A stretch of DNA of 64,000 nt, taken from Certhia americana. Lineage: Eukaryota > Chordata > Aves > Passeriformes > Certhiidae. The notes below the pieces were generated by a model. The model searched no databases, was not told the origin of the DNA, and worked only from the letters and a program-made list of their open reading frames with translations. This document shows, in pieces, positions 32,388-42,800 of the stretch. The DNA is taken from positions 13,721,509 to 13,785,508 of the forward strand of contig JAGMWU010000027.1 of assembly GCA_018697195.1 (NCBI GenBank), read 5' to 3'. Both the position numbers and the translations under genes were made by a program. The number at the start of each line of letters is the position of its first letter. Positions within the stretch are counted from its first letter, which is position 1.

Positions 32388-33635
32388 TGCTACCATGAAA
32401 ATTAGAAACCTGCATACCTGGAAAAAAATGTGCATGTCGGTACCCTGAGGGCACCATTTATCACTACGTGGATAATGTTTTAGTTTATGGATAACAAGAT
32501 TCATACTTGTAAGATATTGTGGCCCCTTAGAAAATCCCATAGATCCTTCCTTGGAAATATTTCAGGTGGATATTAACAGAACAAAATGTTACACCACAGT
32601 AATTAACTTTAAGCCTGATGTCAAAACATTGTATAATTTACCTGCAGGGAGCATTTAGCTAGGGGAGGCCTGTGCCACTCATAAATCAAGCATTCCTTTG
32701 CTCACTTGAAGGCAAACCCTGAGATTTATCTGCAGCAGCTATTTGACAATTAGATATAGTTAGCTCATGCCTCTCCACTATAAAAGCAGACAGAATTGTG
32801 CTGGCTTTGCCTGTTCACTTGCCTTTTTCACAGCTTTGATGAGGTAATTTTATTGTGAATCTTTCGCCATGAAGAAACATGACAGCATCTTTGATAAATA
32901 CAGCTACTTAGTGATTCAACTGTAGTTATTCTTCCTTGCCACGTATAAATTGAAATCAGACTTGACATCAAAACAGTTTAAGTACATTGATGGACCACAA
33001 ATGCAGTAAACAGTAGCTCACTGCTTTAGAATAATCTGAAACCATGACTTTGTAGCTGTTCATATACAAGTGACAGTCTTACACACCCACTGACCTAACC
33101 AAGTTACATGTGCAAAACTCATGGCAGTATCATATAACTTGGTCCTTGCTGGTTTAGCTTTAAATATTTATATTGCATTACCTTTAATAGTCCAAGCTCA
33201 AATCTATTGTACAGGCAATCTTGAAAATCTGTCTTACCATCTGCAAACTGAGCAGGTTTGAAGTGCAATTTGCCAAGATATACACTGTTGTCATTTTCTG
33301 AGTAAAGCTGCACTTTAAAATACCCTGGCAAAATTATGCTTATACCAGAAAAGTCCTGACTATGAATGGGTATTTTCAATAATATTTGCACTTACAATGA
33401 GCTATTCCCAAAACTAAATTATGCAAAATCACAACGCATTTGCCACACCTTTATAATGTCTCCAGCAAATCCATGTTGCTGGTATTTCAGTTATGAATCA
33501 GTTGTTTGCCTGCATATTGTTCATTGATGTTTAACTGTTGTATGACAAATTTTCAGTAGCTTTCCTGTAACGATGGAGTAAAAATGAGTTCAATTCTGTT
33601 GTATCTGAAACTTTTAAAGGAACGATCTCAACTCT
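32388..33635. other. Unassigned sequence in the nest
   Basis: No motif, repeat or exon recognised. Confidence 0.4.
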
Positions 33636-33639
33636 GACT

Positions 33640-34080
33640 TTAGTTTTGTTACATTTAAGTAATGTTAGGTTTAAATTCTGTTACTTTGAAGTTCTGTCAC
33701 ATTTAAGTTCTGTCAAGTTAAGTGATGTTAAGTTCTGTTAAGCTTAAGTGTTGTTAAATTTAAGTGATGTTAGGTACACATTCTGTTAATTTGAAGTTCT
33801 GTTGAATTTAAATTCTGCTAAGTTTAGGTTCTGGTAAATTTAAGTTCTGTTAAGGTTAAGTTCCATAAAGTTTAATTTCTGTCAAGTTTAAGTGTTGATA
33901 ACTTTAAGCAGAGTTAAGTTTAAGTGTTGTTCAGTTTAAGTTCTGTTAAGTTCTATTAAGTTCTATTAAGATTAATTTCTGTTCAGTTTCAGTAATGTTG
34001 ACTTTACATTCTGTTAGGTGTACTTTCTGTTACGTTTAAGTGACGTTAAGTTTCAGTGAAGTTAGGTTTAAGTTCTGTTG
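33640..34080 (+). repeat. Degenerate minisatellite, TTTAAGTTCTGTTAAG-type unit
   Basis: About 440 bp in which TTAAGTTCTGTTAAG-like units of 14-18 bases recur some 25 times with substitutions and small indels (for example AAGTTCTGTCAAGTTAAGTG and TAAGTTCTGTTAAGG). Confidence 0.8.
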
Positions 34081-34082
34081 AA

Positions 34083-34212
34083 ATATGCTCGTTAAATTAC
34101 AAGATACAATTTTTTTGTTATAGAGATGAGTGACATTAAATTTAAATGACATTAAGTTTATGTTGAAATCTGCTCATTTAAATTACAAGATACAGTTCTT
34201 TTGTTATAGAGA
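34083..34212 (+). repeat. 80-bp tandem duplication after the minisatellite
   Basis: TTAAATTACAAGATACA followed by a T-run and GTTATAGAGAT occurs at about 34092-34128 and 34171-34212. Confidence 0.75.
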
Positions 34213-34650
34213 TATAATGGAACCAACTGAAATAATTAGAATGAAGAATTGGTGAGCAACTGTTTAAGAATATAAGATAATAAGTTGTGTAAAAATATGT
34301 GAAGATGTAATTTATAAGATCCTTAATTTCATTGAAAATTCTATGGGTATAACTATTCTACATCGGTCAATTAACATAATTATTCATAACAATCTTTGCT
34401 GTTTTATCTTCCACAGGTAGCACAGAGGAATGAGTAACAATTCCAAATTATGCCTGTTATTAATTGTAAGCTGTTTAGTGCTTTCTTTCTTGCTTTTATT
34501 TTGCTTTAGTATCATATATGCATGGATGTGTGGAAAAATCTTATCTTGACTTCTTAGGACAGTTACTGCTGGTGTATTAATGATCCTGAATATATTGTTA
34601 ATGTCATAGCATGAATTCACTGACTTTTCATAATGGGCATGTATTGGTTT
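34213..34650. other. Unassigned sequence
   Basis: No recognisable feature. It ends in GGGCA, the flank of the split LTR. Confidence 0.4.
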
Positions 34651-34733
34651 GGCATGGTCTGGTTTTTGGTAACAGGGTGAAAGGAAACAGCAAAGCCTAG
34701 CTCTGCAGAAAATTCCTGGGAAGCACAAGAGAA
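34651..34733 (+). mobile_element. Split LTR, 5' piece
   Basis: TGTATTGGTTTGGCATGGTC is the start of the same LTR family as 17797-18878. GGGCA precedes it (34646-34650), and GGGCA also follows the other piece (57253-57257). The simplest reading is one LTR insertion later split and partly deleted. Confidence 0.55.
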
Positions 34734-35138
34734 AGTAGATAGCACACTATCTGAGAACAGGAAAGGCATCCTGCTTCTTCAAAGCCTGCAAACCTTGAAA
34801 AAACTAACAAAGTGTCAGGCCAACTGATTTATTATAGGCCTGCAACCAGGTTACATGCAAAGGACTGAACAAAGATTTGCACACTAAATGTAGAAGTACT
34901 GTCTTAACTCTGCAACAAACAGATTCATTTTGGTCTCAGCTTGTCAGTCTCGTTTTCATACGCTACAAATGGCTCCCAATTCTACAGGAACTTCATTACT
35001 ACTGACATGATCCAGTCCAGTGGTGTACCCCGACCAAATTAAGCACGGGTGTGTTCAGCTGATCACCAAGGAGCTCCTTTCATCGCTGGCTATAGAACAG
35101 GTTAGCCCTTTGCGAATGGTCGGGCAGCATTTTTTATA

Positions 35139-36500
35139 ATGGGGCAAGATGCAACGAAAGCCCAAAAACTGCACAAAGACTGTTGTGCATCACCAGGAGA
35201 CAGAGTTATAAACTCCAACCCCAAAGCCTCATCTTACTATTTTGTCCCTGGGATCCATCAGATGGTTCCTATGATCTTACTCACTGCCAAAAGGTCAGTG
35301 AAAGTTTACAAACCCAACAAATTTCTCATTATGATGTCCACCCTGATGACATTATTACTTGGTGTGTGGTATACTTGGCTTTGCAACAATTTGAAGCAGA
35401 TCGCATTATTGCAGATGGTCCGCCTGCATCGCCATCAGATTCTGTTATTTTCGTTAATGAAATATCACCTGCGTATAATGATCTGGAGAAAAAGGATCCA
35501 TTTGATCCCTGTCCTAGTGATTCTGGACAAGAACCAGATCTATATCCTCCTTTAGCCCCAGTACGTGTTATGGCAGCAGGTGCTCCTAGCGCAGAAGAAA
35601 TACTACAAACAGCATGCAAAAAGGCTGCAGTAAATATTTCACAAATTCGACCACCTTATACCTCATCTCATTCTTCTAGTGACTATGATGAGGAAAGAAC
35701 ACCACCTTAGGACCTGAGCCAGAAAGGTTTATACAAAGATGCCAGAGGCAAGCACTGGAAGAGGGTGACACTGAATTTTTTTCAAGCAATGCCTGTTGTA
35801 TATTGTAATCAAAACCCACATCATGAACAATTGACATATGAGATGGTAAAGGAACTGAGATGATGAGTGAAAGAAAATGGTTTGCATTCCTCCTTTACTA
35901 TGAATTTATTGGATGCAATTGCAGAAGGACATACTATGTTACCAGTGGTTTGGAAATCTCTTTTTAAGACAATTTTTACAGAAGGAGAATACTCTGTTGG
36001 GTGGACATAATTTGTAGATTTTGCTGAAACTCAGGCATTGAACAATGGTAATCGACAACCACCCATTAATACCACTGTGTTACAGTTCTCTGGCACAGAT
36101 GCACATGCTACTGCTCGGGCTCAGTTAAGACTTCCCCCACAAGCGTGGGATCAGTCTACTGTTATTGCCATGAGGGCACTACGAAAGGTACCTGATGCAA
36201 AAAAGCTGGAGTCTGGTTTTGCTGCTGTGAGGCAAGAGCCTCAGAAACCATATATTACCTTTATTGATCAATTGTAATCTGCCATTAGGCAGCAAATTGA
36301 TATGCAAGAAGCAGCTGATGTTGTCTTAAAATCTCTTGCTTATGAAAATGCTAACAATGACTGTAAAAAGGCCTCAGACCGGATTCGTAACCATGCTGAT
36401 GTTGAACTTTCTGATTATATCAAGACATGCTGATATTGGCTTGGAACAATTCAAAGCAGAACTAATTGCTACTGCGATAGCCCAACAGCCTGAAGTGGCC
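35139..36500 (+). pseudogene. gag: ERV-E gag (matrix and capsid)
   Basis: Starts MGQDATKAQKLHKD (N-myristoylation signal) then shifts frame into a 175-codon frame with DDIITWCVVYLALQQFEADR, an acidic Pro-rich linker (DPCPSDSGQEPDLYPPLAPV), and after further stops a capsid part. The capsid shows the major homology region (RQEPQKPYITFIDQL) and YENANNDCKKA, typical of betaretroviral and ERVK Gag. Gag forms the virion shell. At least two frameshifts and several stops (for example TAA at 36275) inactivate it. No zinc knuckles are found because the deletion at about 36500 removed them. Confidence 0.75.
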
Positions 36501-37327
36501 AGAGCCTGATAGGAAATGATCTGGCAGTCACACATCTCCCTATCGCTGCAGTAGAATTAGAGAATCTTTTCAGGGATTCACTGTCATTTCAAATTGCTCT
36601 TGCAGAGTATAATGGACAATTTTTTCACAGAATGCCTCGACATGCCCTGCTACAATCCTTCGAGGAACTCCCCTTTCAACAATGACAACTGCAAACAAAA
36701 ACTCCAGTCTCTGATGCAAAGACTGCTTTCACTGATGGATCAGGAAAGACACATAAAGCTGTCACCCTGTGGAGAAATGATAAGGAACAGTGGGAACATT
36801 TTATAACCTTTCAACCTGGATCTACCCAGCTAGTTGAACTGGCAGCTGTGGTAGAAGCATTTTGCCTTCTTTCACAGGAACTTATTAACATTGTGATTCT
36901 CTTTGTTACAGGAATCATTGAGAGAATTGAGTACTCATTCCTGAAGGAAGTCTCTAAAAAATATCTTTTTGCATTATTAACCACTCTGTACAACATTTTA
37001 CTTCACAGGTCTCATGAATATTACATTCTGCACTTTAGGTCACACACCACTCTGCCTGGACCTATAGTGGAAGGTAATGCAAGGGCAGATGCCCTCACCA
37101 TGAAAGTCACTATACCACAAAAGTTAGGGCAGGCAAAACTTTTTCATGATTTCTACCATCAAAATGCCTGAGCACCAGCAAAACAATTCAATCAGAATTT
37201 GCCACAAACACAGGATGCAGTGAACACTTGCTCACAATGTCAGCAGACTCTTTCTTTGCCACAAACGTTAGGTACAAACCCACGAGGGTTGAAACCTAAT
37301 GACATTTGGCAAACAGATGTAACACAC
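36501..37327 (+). pseudogene. pol: ERV-E RNase H and integrase N-terminus
   Basis: RNase H phrases KTAFTDGSGKTHKAVTLW and QLVELAAVVEAF carry the first catalytic Asp and Glu. These are followed by LHFRSHTTLPGPIVEGNARA and the integrase HHCC zinc domain (AKLFHDFYHQNA, then NTCSQCQQ). GLKPNDIWQTDVTH contains the first catalytic Asp of the integrase core. Stops occur at about 36687 and 37171. A solo LTR interrupts the core directly after WQTDVTH. Confidence 0.8.
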
Positions 37328-37996
37328 TGTCCTTGGCTGATGCTGAATTGTATCCTCATTCATCTTTTTAGCTCAGAAATAAGTTTTGCACCTTTAAAAC
37401 TGGATATGAGATTGAAGGAGAAGCGGTGGAGTGTCCGAGGTGGTTGTTTTCAAAACATAAGAGTTTCCAGTTTTCCTTCACACAGCCTGTGTTGTCTGCA
37501 GTGCAGACGGTGGGACAGAGCTCTCTTTTGCTTTTTCTTAGCTTTTGGCTAGCTGAAGCAAAGAAGTTCTCTGGACTGTGGGTTTTCTCCCCCCCCCCTC
37601 CCCCCCTTTTCTTTGGAACGATTTGAACTTGCTCTGGACTAAAAACCCAGAAGAGCATCAGGAGCTCAGACACGTGGCCCACCGGGCCTGGCCTGGGCCC
37701 GGCATTTCCCAGCGCTGGAGGGACTGACAGCAACTGAGTGAGCCAAGCTACAACCTATGGGAGAGAGACTTTCTGAATTCATCATCTCTTCGGAGCAGTG
37801 AGAGGTTTTGTTGTTTAGTATTGTTCGTTTGTTGTGCTGAGGAGTGCTTTGCTTGTTAAATAAACAATTTTTTTCCACTTTCCTCCAAGGAATTTTTTTT
37901 TTTCCCCGAACCAGCTGGGGGAGGGGCCGGTTGGATTTGCTTTCTAGAGGGATCCCACTTGGAGGTTTCTCCTCGAATTTGCCCTAAACCAGGACA
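37328..37996 (+). mobile_element. Solo LTR in ERV-E integrase (669 bp)
   Basis: TGTCCTTGGCTGATGCTG to CTAAACCAGGACA with CACAC on both sides (37323-37327 and 37997-38001). It includes AAATAAACAATT near 37858. Removing it rejoins the integrase reading frame. Confidence 0.8.
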
Positions 37997-38001
37997 CACA
38001 C

Positions 38002-38180
38002 ATATCAAGCTTTGGGACTTTTAAATATGTCCATGTTTCTATTGATACCTTTTCAAGATTCATAGTAGCAACAGCACACAAGGGTGAGAAATCAAGAGAT
38101 GCCACCCGACATTGGCTCTGTGCCTTCAGCACAATGGGTGTCCCTCAACAGACAAAACCAGATAACGAATCTGCATATAG
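38002..38180 (+). pseudogene. pol: ERV-E integrase core, middle piece
   Basis: Reads KYVHVSIDTFSRFIVATAHK and then ALCAFSTMG-type sequence and VPQQTKPDNESAY, which contains the second catalytic Asp of the DDE integrase (TDN-type box). It ends at the next solo LTR. Confidence 0.75.
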
Positions 38181-38551
38181 TGTTACGTGAAGTTGTTGGT
38201 TGGAGACAGAAACGACAAAAACTCTCTAAGATCCATGCAACAAAACATCCAGTTTTATTGTTTGAAACCTTCTTATATAGGGGGTTTTAATTTCCTGGGC
38301 TTAGAAAACAGATTACTCTGGGTTTTAACACTGCCCAGCTCCCTGACCAGTGAGATGTCTGCAGCAGGATTGAACAGGATTGGTTGAGGTCTCTGAGTTC
38401 AAATCTATCCTATCATTGCTCACCCAGGGACTTGTTCTACTTCTTTTCTAGAATGAGCTAGATGAGCCAAACTGGGTTTCTGTTTATGGCCAGATTTATC
38501 TTGTCCAGCTACAGACCAGATATGCTGTGACAATATACATCTCATAAAACA
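38181..38551 (-). mobile_element. Solo LTR in ERV-E integrase, minus strand (371 bp)
   Basis: On the minus strand it runs from TGTTTTATGAGATGTATA to CTTCACGTAACA, with a TATA-like CTATATAAGAAGG and AATAAAACTGG in the expected places. Flanking integrase sequence resumes on both sides. No clear target duplication was seen. Confidence 0.65.
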
Positions 38552-38990
38552 CAAGAATTCTTTCACACTTGGGGTATCAAACACATCACAGGTATTGCCC
38601 ATTCCCCAACAGGGCAAGCAATAGTCGAAAGGGCACATTTCACATTGAAAAACATGCTACAAAAACACAAGAAGGGGAATCCAATAGGTATGCTCCCTCA
38701 AGAGCAGCTTGACAAAGCAACCTATGTTTTAAATTTTTTAATCTCTCTAGTAGAGATGACTTAACTGCACATAAAAGGCTCCTGGGTCAGACTGCTGATG
38801 GAGAAGGAGTTCACTCAGAAGTTTCATACAAGGATGTACACAGTGGTCAGTGGAAAGGTCCAGTTCCACTGTTAGCTTAGGGAAGAGGCTATGGGTGTGT
38901 TTTTTTACCTACAGGACCATATTGGCTCCCATCGAGATACATCAAACCTAGCCAAGGATGACAACAATGAACCTTATCATCTTTCTTCTG
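38552..38990 (+). pseudogene. pol: ERV-E integrase, C-terminal piece
   Basis: WGIKHITGIAHSPTGQAIVE holds the catalytic Glu, then LDKATYVLNFLI. After a frame change comes GQWKGPVPLL and the GRGYGCVFLPTGPYWLPSRY box typical of betaretroviral integrase tails. Stops at about 38760 and 38878. Confidence 0.8.
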
Positions 38991-40228
38991 CTGTAATACC
39001 ATCAAATGGCAGAAGGGAGAATCTACTGGGCCCACATAATTCAACATCCGCTGTTTTGGCCTCTGACCTGGTGGGATCCAGAGCCTCCCCTCAGCAACAA
39101 TGGAACAGAATGGGTAGGAGGAACTTGGCTTCCTCCCCTGGATCAGGATATTGTAGATACATATAGAATTAACACTACTTTTGGTACTGATTTACCGCCT
39201 ATATGCTTAAAGATGCAAAACTTATTTCTGAGCTAAACAGACAAATGGGGATACAATTCAGCATCAACCCAGGACAACATGGAATCAAACAAGTGCCTCT
39301 TTACCTTTACTTTGTGCTAACTTTTCTATGCAATTGCATTTAGTATATGTACACTCAGACAATGCAAGAAAATTGACTGTTATTACATTGCTGGCCATTC
39401 TACCTCCAACAAATCTGTTGATGCCACTCCACCTCATTTCCCCAAATGTCATTTTACACCCATCTCCAAATATGGCATTTGGAATGGACATCATGTATAG
39501 GACAATGGCCACAACAATTCTTACAGTATGGGAGGGTAATTGATTGGGGACCACATGGTATCCTTAGATAAAGTGGGACCAATACAAGAATTCTCCTGTC
39601 CCAAAAGGCAAACTGCAGCATTGTTTGGCAAGATGGTGGAATGGCTTGATCATTAATTCAATATTATTTAGGTAATAATCAGTCCCGTGTGCACAAACAG
39701 TTGTGGAAAATGTTGTTACCTGCTTTTGGCAGTGGGATATACCAAGTAAAATTAGATAAGAATGCTACAATTGCTACTCTGAACACTGAAAGAGAAACAA
39801 TTACTAATGACTTATACTTCACACCCATGTTTTTGCTTTAGCTGATGAGTTTTTGACAGATTATAGAAATACTTTGTATTTTTTATCTGCTGATTCTTTT
39901 GTTTTCAAATCATGTATAACCTATGTAGACATGCATAACTATTCTGTCCTTCCTCCATTTAAAAGACCTGAAATGTGAGTACCTGTAAACCTTACTTGAG
40001 CATGGGAAGGACAAGATGGTCTCTCACAATTGGCTCAAATAGTCCAAGGGGAAATCCAAACAAGTAAGAAAAGAGTTTGCAAATTTCTGGGTTGGTTAAT
40101 CTTTGCTATTGTTTCTGCCGTAATAATATTGACCACAGCGTCTGTGGCTGTCTCTACCTTAACTCATTCCATACAAACTGCCCATACCGTGGGACAGGTT
40201 TTAACTAATATCACAAAAGAATTACTGA
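38991..40228 (+). pseudogene. env: ERV-E env (surface part and start of transmembrane part)
   Basis: The surface subunit piece shows WDPEPPLSNNGTEWVGGTW and INTTFGTDLPPICLK, resembling ERVK Env. Frames are broken from about 39236 to 39960. At 40060-40228 a basic SKKR site is followed by a hydrophobic fusion-peptide-like run (FLGWLIFAIVSAVIIL) and an Ala/Thr/Ser-rich start of the transmembrane subunit. The sequence is then cut by the ERV-F LTR, so the anchor is missing. Confidence 0.7.
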
Positions 40229-40673
40229 TGCCTTAAGTTTTAGCTATTATATTTTTTAGACTCTGTGCTGTTTTGGTACGAAGTCTTAGGTTTCATATTA
40301 AGTGCTAAAAAGCTCTCTTCACAGAGTACATAGACAAAACAATTCCTTCTCTAGTTTGATACCAAGGACAACTTTCAGGCCCAAGAACAAAACAACGGTG
40401 AAGTGAGAAGAAAAAACAAGGAGGATGGAGCTTCATAACCTGAAGCTATGATTGGACAATTGATTCTAATATGCTAATGGACCAGAAGTTATAAAAATGT
40501 GAGACCTCATGATTGGTCGTCCATTTTGTGGCCATTTTGGAGTGCATCTTGGGTGTGGTCCATCTGGACTCTTGTGCGACCCAGAAGTACCCATTGAGGC
40601 TTTTCAATAAATACCTACTTTATCCTTTTGCTCTGTCTAGTCTCTGTTCCAGGTCAGCTTCCAGAAGGCATCA
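40229..40673 (+). mobile_element. ERV-F 5' LTR
   Basis: Begins TGCCTTAAGTTTTAGC; TATAAAAATG near 40490; TCAATAAATACC poly(A) signal near 40605; ends near AAGGCATCA. It matches 56619-56971 over the first 350 bp. It cuts ERV-E env. Confidence 0.8.
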
Positions 40674-40678
40674 GTTTC

Positions 40679-40696
40679 TGGCACCCCAGATGGGAC
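40679..40696 (+). other. ERV-F primer-site candidate
   Basis: TGGCACCCCAGATGGGAC shortly after the LTR. It fits about 13 of 18 positions of a tRNA-Lys site; the primer is not assigned. Confidence 0.4.
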
Positions 40697-41065
40697 AGTG
40701 GAATCTGGAAAACCCCCCTGGACTGGAGGAACATCCAGCTTGTGCCTCCCCCAACCCTGCCGGGACTCCGAGGGGGCCCAGCTGCAGTTCAGAAGGTGTC
40801 AGAGTCCAAGAACCCATGGGACTGGTACAGAGACATGTGAGTAATTGGATAAAAGGGGTATTCTGTTTTAGCACATGAGTTAGGTGGTAAGGGATCGCTT
40901 GTAAGTTTATTTACTGTGGAAGGACCCGGGGGGGGGGGGGGGGGGGTGGTCCAGGCTGAGCGACTCCAGCTCTCCGTCTCCCCCTCTGGCAGTAAGAGAG
41001 GTTGCACTCTGAAAAGCGGGCTTAGATTGCAGTGGTAAATCCTGGCATAAAGCCAGGTGTGGTGC

Positions 41066-41130
41066 AGAGAGTCAGCTTCTGCGCTAGGGCTCCAAAGCTC
41101 GTGAGTTCGAATCCTGTATCGTGATTCTGC
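41066..41130 (+). other. tRNA-like / Pol III B-box-like segment in ERV-F leader
   Basis: Contains GAGTTCGAATCCTG, a good B box, about 50 bases after an A-box-like GTGGTGCAGAGAG. The arms do not fold into a proper cloverleaf, so it is not called a tRNA. It may be a tRNA-derived SINE head or a captured tRNA. Confidence 0.35.
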
Positions 41131-41205
41131 TTGCTTTCTCCTGCACTCTCTCTCTCTTGCTGGTTCTTTTGATCTCCATGGACTTTCTTACTCATACTTG
41201 TTAAG

Positions 41206-41676
41206 ATATGGGGTGTGTATTCTCCTATGAGTGTTGTACTAATAATATTCCCAGAGCTTCTGCCTTAGGGGTAGTACTGAAAAACTGGGGAGACTTAACC
41301 AGTGGAGAGTCATATTTTTCTAAACCCAAGCTGATAAGACTATCAGGAAAAGATCTCGCCCACCTACGAAGTAGAAAATGATGAGACTTGGCCTGAATTT
41401 GGTAGTTTTGATAAGAGATTAATATCAAGTTTGATCTCTCGTATACAAAAGGAGAAATATCTTGATGAATTAGACTATGCCAGACTCTTTACGGTGTTAG
41501 CATGCCAACGAAGTCCAGCAGCAAACAAAAAGAGAGAACAAATCTTGGTATTAAAAGAGGGAAAAATAAAAGAAGGACAATATTGACCAGGGAGTGTAAA
41601 AGCAAGGAAGAGGCGGAGTTCAACCTCATCGCCCTTGATTTAAGAGTGGGGACGGCCCCAGCCATGCCTGTGCTGG
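41206..41676 (+). pseudogene. gag: ERV-F gag, matrix part
   Basis: Starts MGCVFSYECCTNNIPRAS with an N-terminal glycine for lipidation, then GVVLKNWGDLTSGE, the matrix region (LG-xLxxW pattern shared with gammaretroviral matrix). A frameshift near 41370 moves to WPEFGSFDKRLISSL and LDELDYARLFTVLACQRSP. Stops are present. ERV-G is inserted at its end; the reading continues at 50877. Confidence 0.65.
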
Positions 41677-42301
41677 TGAGACACTAACTTTGAAGATATT
41701 GCTGCTGGGAAAAAGAAGCTTCGATGAAACCAGTTAAAATTTAAAGAATAGATAAGAGAGAGACTGGATTTAGATAAACTAATCCCAGAGCTGATAACTC
41801 ATTGCCTGTCAAGCTTATGTTTATGTAAGTTTGGCTTGTAAAAACACAAGACGATTGCAGACCCTCTATCTCCAGAAACAGTCCTGGGAACAAGAAATTC
41901 CAAGGAGTCATCTATCACATATCCATCAAAGGTTAAAAGTTTAGAACGAGGAAGACTAGTTTTACATCCTCCTCTTGGTGACCACTCCCCACATAAGACC
42001 CCCGACTCATTTCAGAAAACAAACTACGCATGCTTAATAGACTTTTTGTCAATTAGCATACAAAGCGGAGAAGAGGAGGTGACAAGGGTATGAATATGCA
42101 TTTGTATTTTGTGTATTCAACATTCTTGTGGATAAAAGGCTCTGTAATTACCTGTGATCGTTGCAGTGCTATTAGGGAGCTATCCCACGCAGCTGCCTGG
42201 CCATCAATAAACATACACTTTCTAACTTAACTGTTAGAGAGTCTTTTGTCCGTCTCAGTTGGGTATCGATATTAGATCGATATCCATATTTTAGTAAATC
42301 A
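41677..42301 (+). mobile_element. ERV-G 5' LTR
   Basis: 625 bp from TGAGACACTAACTTTG to TTTTAGTAAATCA; GATAAAAGGC TATA-like box near 42131; CAATAAACATAC poly(A) signal near 42206. Confidence 0.95.
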
Positions 42302-42303
42302 TT

Positions 42304-42321
42304 TGGCGAGCCAGCCAGGAG
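42304..42321 (+). other. ERV-G primer binding site, tRNA-Arg
   Basis: TGGCGAGCCAGCCAGGAG equals the complement of the tRNA-Arg(ACG) 3' end as I remember it, 18 of 18. Confidence 0.8.
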
Positions 42322-42675
42322 ACTGCTCTCTAGCTGAGGGGCCATCGGGGTCTGGGACCCCTCTGGGCGCCCACCCAGAATTTTCTGGGAAGAGGGCTCC
42401 TGCGTCCCCGTTGACACCCCAGGGAGAGACCAGGATCAGCCAAAGCTACGGACAAAAAGGTATGTTTATTAAATATTTGGGAAAGGTACCTTTGAATACA
42501 GGCAGCTTGTAAGTCATAAAGAGACGTCTTATGCAAAGCAGAGGCCTAATTGGTTTGGTAATCTCCGCGGAGTCTGGTATTGATGGTTCTTTGTGTTTTT
42601 GGTAAGAGCTGGTAACGGCACCAGCTTTCAGTGTCCCGAGGTGGGGCAGAAGCGGCCGCAGAGTGTGGTCTGGTT

Positions 42676-42800
42676 ATTGTCGTTGTTCTGGAGCAATTGT
42701 GGCTCCAGTTCAGTTGTATTGTCGTTGTTCTGGAGCAATTGTGGCTCCAGTTCAGTTATTATCGTTGTTCGGGAGCAGTTGAGGCTCCACTTCGGTTGTG
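42676..42800 (+). repeat. Three tandem 42-bp hairpin repeats in ERV-G leader
   Basis: Units beginning CGTTGTTC repeat with a period of exactly 42. Each holds an inverted repeat: CTGGAGC and GCTCCAG around AATTGTG at 42688-42708 and 42730-42750, and GGAGC and GCTCC around AGTTGAG at 42772-42788. They lie between primer site and gag, where packaging and dimerisation signals are normally found. Confidence 0.85.

Larger units (their letters stand above)
34800..40228 (+). mobile_element. ERV-E, betaretrovirus-like remnant
   Basis: A gag-pol-env remnant in the right order on the plus strand. gag is at 35139-36500. A deletion fuses it to RNase H (36501), so protease and nearly all reverse transcriptase are missing. 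Integrase follows, interrupted by two solo LTRs, then env, which is cut off at 40229 by the 5' LTR of ERV-F. LTR boundaries were not resolved; a possible LTR end and Lys-like primer site (TGGCTCCCAATTC) lie at 34966-34981. Confidence 0.75.

Noticed and set aside
34651..34966. A complete 316-bp LTR of ERV-E
   Set aside because: The start belongs to another LTR family and the end is only suggested by a poor Lys-like primer site; reported as split LTR plus unresolved leader instead.
41066..41130. A functional tRNA gene
   Set aside because: B box present, but acceptor and T arms do not pair.
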